Part shown: positions 18,796 to 20,826 of the stretch, piece by piece
Position numbering within the stretch: the stretch's first letter is position 1
How the letters are laid out: every line of letters begins with the position of its first letter
Origin: Catenaria anguillulae PL171
Taxonomy: Eukaryota; Blastocladiomycota; Blastocladiomycetes; Blastocladiales; Catenariaceae
DNA: 20,826 bases
Assembly (NCBI GenBank): GCA_002102555.1
Contig: MCFL01000366.1
Coordinates: 1 to 20,826, forward strand
Reading direction: 5' to 3'
Made by a program: the position numbers and the translations under genes
Notes under the pieces: model-generated
What the model saw: only the letters and a program-made list of their open reading frames with translations
Database searches by the model: none
What the model was told of the DNA's origin: nothing

Positions 18796-19611
18796 ATGGC
18801 ATCGGCATTCACGTCGCATGCTGCTGGCGGCGCCAGCCGATCGCGGCTGTTTCTTCGTCGTCTCGCAGACACAACCATCAATGTGGTCGCCTGGACGTCA
18901 GTGTTTGTCTTTGTCCTGGACCGGATTGGATCCGTGGCCACCGTCAACGGACGGTCCATGCAAGTGCGTTTGCGAGTTGCGGCAACCTTGCTGGTCCAGG
19001 CATGGTTGGAAAATCTGACAAGATGATCCGTGCGCTTGAAATAGCCGACTCTCAACCCAGACTCAAACCAGCTCGTCCGCGACGTCCTCTTGCTCAACAA
19101 GTACTCGCTGAGTACGCGGGCTTGGAAGCGTGGAGATGTGGTGACGTTACGGTATGACGGTTCTGGTTGCACTGTGTTGATCCTCAGCCACTCTATAAGG
19201 GAGCCTGGACAAATCTCCGACTAACCCGTTGCCACACCATCTATAGCTCGCCAACCGACCCTGACCACGTTGTGTCCAAACGCATCATCGCCCTCGACTC
19301 GGACTACGTGATCCCGACCCCGGTCCGCATTTGTTCGGCGCGCTGGCCTAGCTCCCGGCCAAGCCATTCGCATTCCAAAAGGCCACGTTTGGGTCGAGGG
19401 CGATGCTGGCCTGCATTCGCGCGACAGCAACGAGTACGGCCCGATTCCCGTGGGGTTGATTACAAGTAAGATTGCAGCTGTGGTGTGGCCGCTCAGCAGA
19501 ATCGGGTGGGTTGGAGGCGGTGGCGCACGTGGTGGCAACGAGGGTCTTGGGGTTTCAGAGCGTGGGAGTATGCGGACGGCCGTTGTGCCGAGAGAAAAGG
19601 TCCGGTCCTGA
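18796..19611 (+). CDS. IMP2: Mitochondrial inner membrane protease subunit 2 (Imp2), frame break in last exon
   Basis: This S26-family signal peptidase of the mitochondrial inner membrane removes sorting peptides from intermembrane-space proteins. Exons 18796-18963, 19045-19151 and 19247-19611 are joined by introns of 81 nt (GTGCGT...ATAG, phase 0) and 95 nt (GTATGA...ATAG, phase 2, CTAAC branch site at 19221). A membrane segment lies at about 26-43. The catalytic Ser54 is in NGRSMQPTLNP, split by intron 1. The general-base Lys is in HVVSKRIIALDSD (about 103). The C-terminal IPKGHVWVEGDAGLHSRDSN and YGPIPVGLITSKIAAVVWP are typical of Imp2. That C-terminal block is in a different frame from the Lys motif; the shift lies between about 19311 and 19345, and no spliceable intron fits it. 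The tail beyond WPLSRIGW is Gly-rich. The reading beyond the break is inferred from the family. Confidence 0.88.
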
Positions 19612-19833
19612 TGTGAGAAGGGTGTAGACGATGCACAGCAAGAAATGGAGGTAGATGGTCGTTTGCTTTGCATTTGTGTTTGAGAAAGAGACATTTGTAT
19701 CGAGGTGAAAGGGAATATGTACAGGGCGCAAAAAAAAAAGGAAAAATGGACAAAAAAAAAGAGGAGACAAGGGTTGAAATGAAAAGGGGAGGAGAGCGCT
19801 GCACCCTGACAGACAACTGACGACAGAAACAAA
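19612..19833. other. Short convergent intergenic region with A-runs
   Basis: About 220 bp lie between the convergent ends of IMP2 and the last gene. It contains two long A homopolymers (10 A at about 19730-19739, 9 A at about 19751-19759). These look like 3' UTR or terminator-proximal sequence, and such homopolymers are also prone to sequencing error. Confidence 0.4.
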
Positions 19834-20826
19834 TCATACGAAGAAACAATCACAAAAACGGACTAGAAATACAAATGCGACAGCCGCGCGCCGACATTCA
19901 GCAGGCGCCGGCGCACTCCCCCAGATCAGAAACTCTAATGATGCTTTCTTGCTCTTACCACCGCCGCGCTTGGCCTTGCCCGCGGGCTTCTTGCCACTAC
20001 CTTGAGCCGGCACCGACTCGGCAGGCGCTTGCTCCTCGGGCGCGGGTTGTCATTCGTAGGCTTCTTTTTTCTCCTTTCTTTTTTACCAAACTCGATATCG
20101 TCCAAATCGCGCGCAAGTGCCTCAGTCGCCTGTACCATTTCGCGGACGGCCTTGCGGTTCACAAACATGTTGTGATCTTCGGGCAAGTGCAAAATCGGGT
20201 GGTCGGGCGTCTTGGACAGGGCAAGCTCGAATGGTTAGGTCAATGAGTTCTGGTTCGGGGTCTGGAATGGGCACGGCCATTGAGGAGGACGAGGCAGGGT
20301 AGCCGAGTCAATGGACGACGCGTCGTCACTGCCACTAGCAGAGTCGGCATCGTCCATGGCAAACACTTCTTCGTGGTCCGACTCGTCGATACGAGGCAGC
20401 ATGTCCCCGTTGTCGTCGGCGTTGTCATAATCCGCATCCATGTCGGATCCCGAATCGCGGTCGCCATCGTCCTTATGAGGCAGCCGACCACCGGCCTCGA
20501 CCCGCGCACGCTGGCAAGCGAAAGCCCCTCAGCAAGACCGGAATCTTGCCTCGCGACCTTTTTCGGCAAACCTGCCGCTCGACTGCTGGCCACCTGCATC
20601 ATGTACTTTAGTGCGACCTCCTTTGGCGGCGACTTGACCACCACCTCGGGCTGCCCGTGCCGCTCGCACACATAGTAGTCAGCAAACGCGCGCGTCGCGG
20701 GTGTCGACAAACCCAAGTCGGCAATTTGCTTTTCGAGGCGTTTCCACGACTTTCCCGAATCGCGCGGCAGCGTGCGTTCAGAGTTGTGTGCGAGGTCAAA
20801 AGACACGGATTTGCGGCGCGTGCCGC
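19834..20826 (-). CDS. Partial acidic/Lys-rich protein of unknown function, frame-disrupted, 5' end off window
   Basis: The gene enters from the right edge and I do not recognise its family. The first visible block (about 20824-20540) reads RRKSVSFDLAHNSERTLP and continues through WKRLEKQIADLGLSTPATRA and VALKYMMQVASSRAAGLPKK. A strongly acidic block (about 20480-20290) follows in another frame (KDDGDRDSGSDMDADYDNAD, DESDHEEVFAMDDADSASGS). Next, in a third register (about 20230-20075), come FELALSKTPDHPILHLPEDH and VREMVQATEALARDLDDIEF. A Lys-rich tail, GSGKKPAGKAKRGGGKSKKA, ends the protein at 19834, or at 19935 in the alternative frame. Composition suggests a nuclear or nucleolar protein (inference). 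At least three frame changes are needed and no convincing introns explain them all, so this is either low-quality sequence or a decaying gene. Confidence 0.55.

Overview
The window is nuclear DNA of a GC-rich, intron-bearing, gene-dense eukaryote, most likely a fungus. Introns are 56-108 nt, with GTRNGT-like donors, CTAAC/CTRAY-like branch sites and YAG acceptors. The conserved genes are eukaryotic housekeeping families: phosphopantetheine adenylyltransferase, an oxysterol-binding protein of the Osh1/OSBP type, ALG8, an HMG-box protein and Imp2. The sequence does not fix the phylum; an early-diverging (zoosporic) fungus is only a guess. I see no CRISPR array, rRNA, tRNA or convincing transposon.

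Layout. 0.2-1.2 kb (-): phosphopantetheine adenylyltransferase with one hidden in-frame intron, divergent from a TPR-like protein at 1.5-3.4 kb (+). 3.5-5.0 kb (-): an unresolved gene candidate with an acidic C-terminus and hydrophobic segments. 5.3-8.9 kb (+): ankyrin/PH/FFAT/ORD oxysterol-binding protein. 9.8-10.6 kb (+): a small secreted protein of Gly-Lys-Lys repeats flanking an amphipathic centre. 11.4-13.7 kb (-): a three-finger C2H2 regulator with an acidic tract, five RRxSL-type repeats and a coiled coil. 15.3-17.1 kb (-): ALG8 glucosyltransferase, divergent from an HMG-box protein at 18.0-18.4 kb (+). 18.8-19.6 kb (+): mitochondrial inner membrane protease subunit 2. 19.8 kb to the right edge (-): a partial acidic/Lys-rich protein of unknown function.

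The genes do not form a pathway; this reads as an ordinary fungal gene neighbourhood. Two things stand out. One is the Lys/Gly-repeat secreted protein, whose repeat codons (GGT AAG) are also splice-donor consensus sites, all in the same phase as the donor in my model. The other is that every gene from about 18.3 kb to the right edge carries an apparent reading-frame break, while the genes to the left are clean once spliced, apart from the unresolved 3.5-5.0 kb locus.

All exon models were made by eye from splice consensus, reading phase and family motifs. No alignment or search was run.
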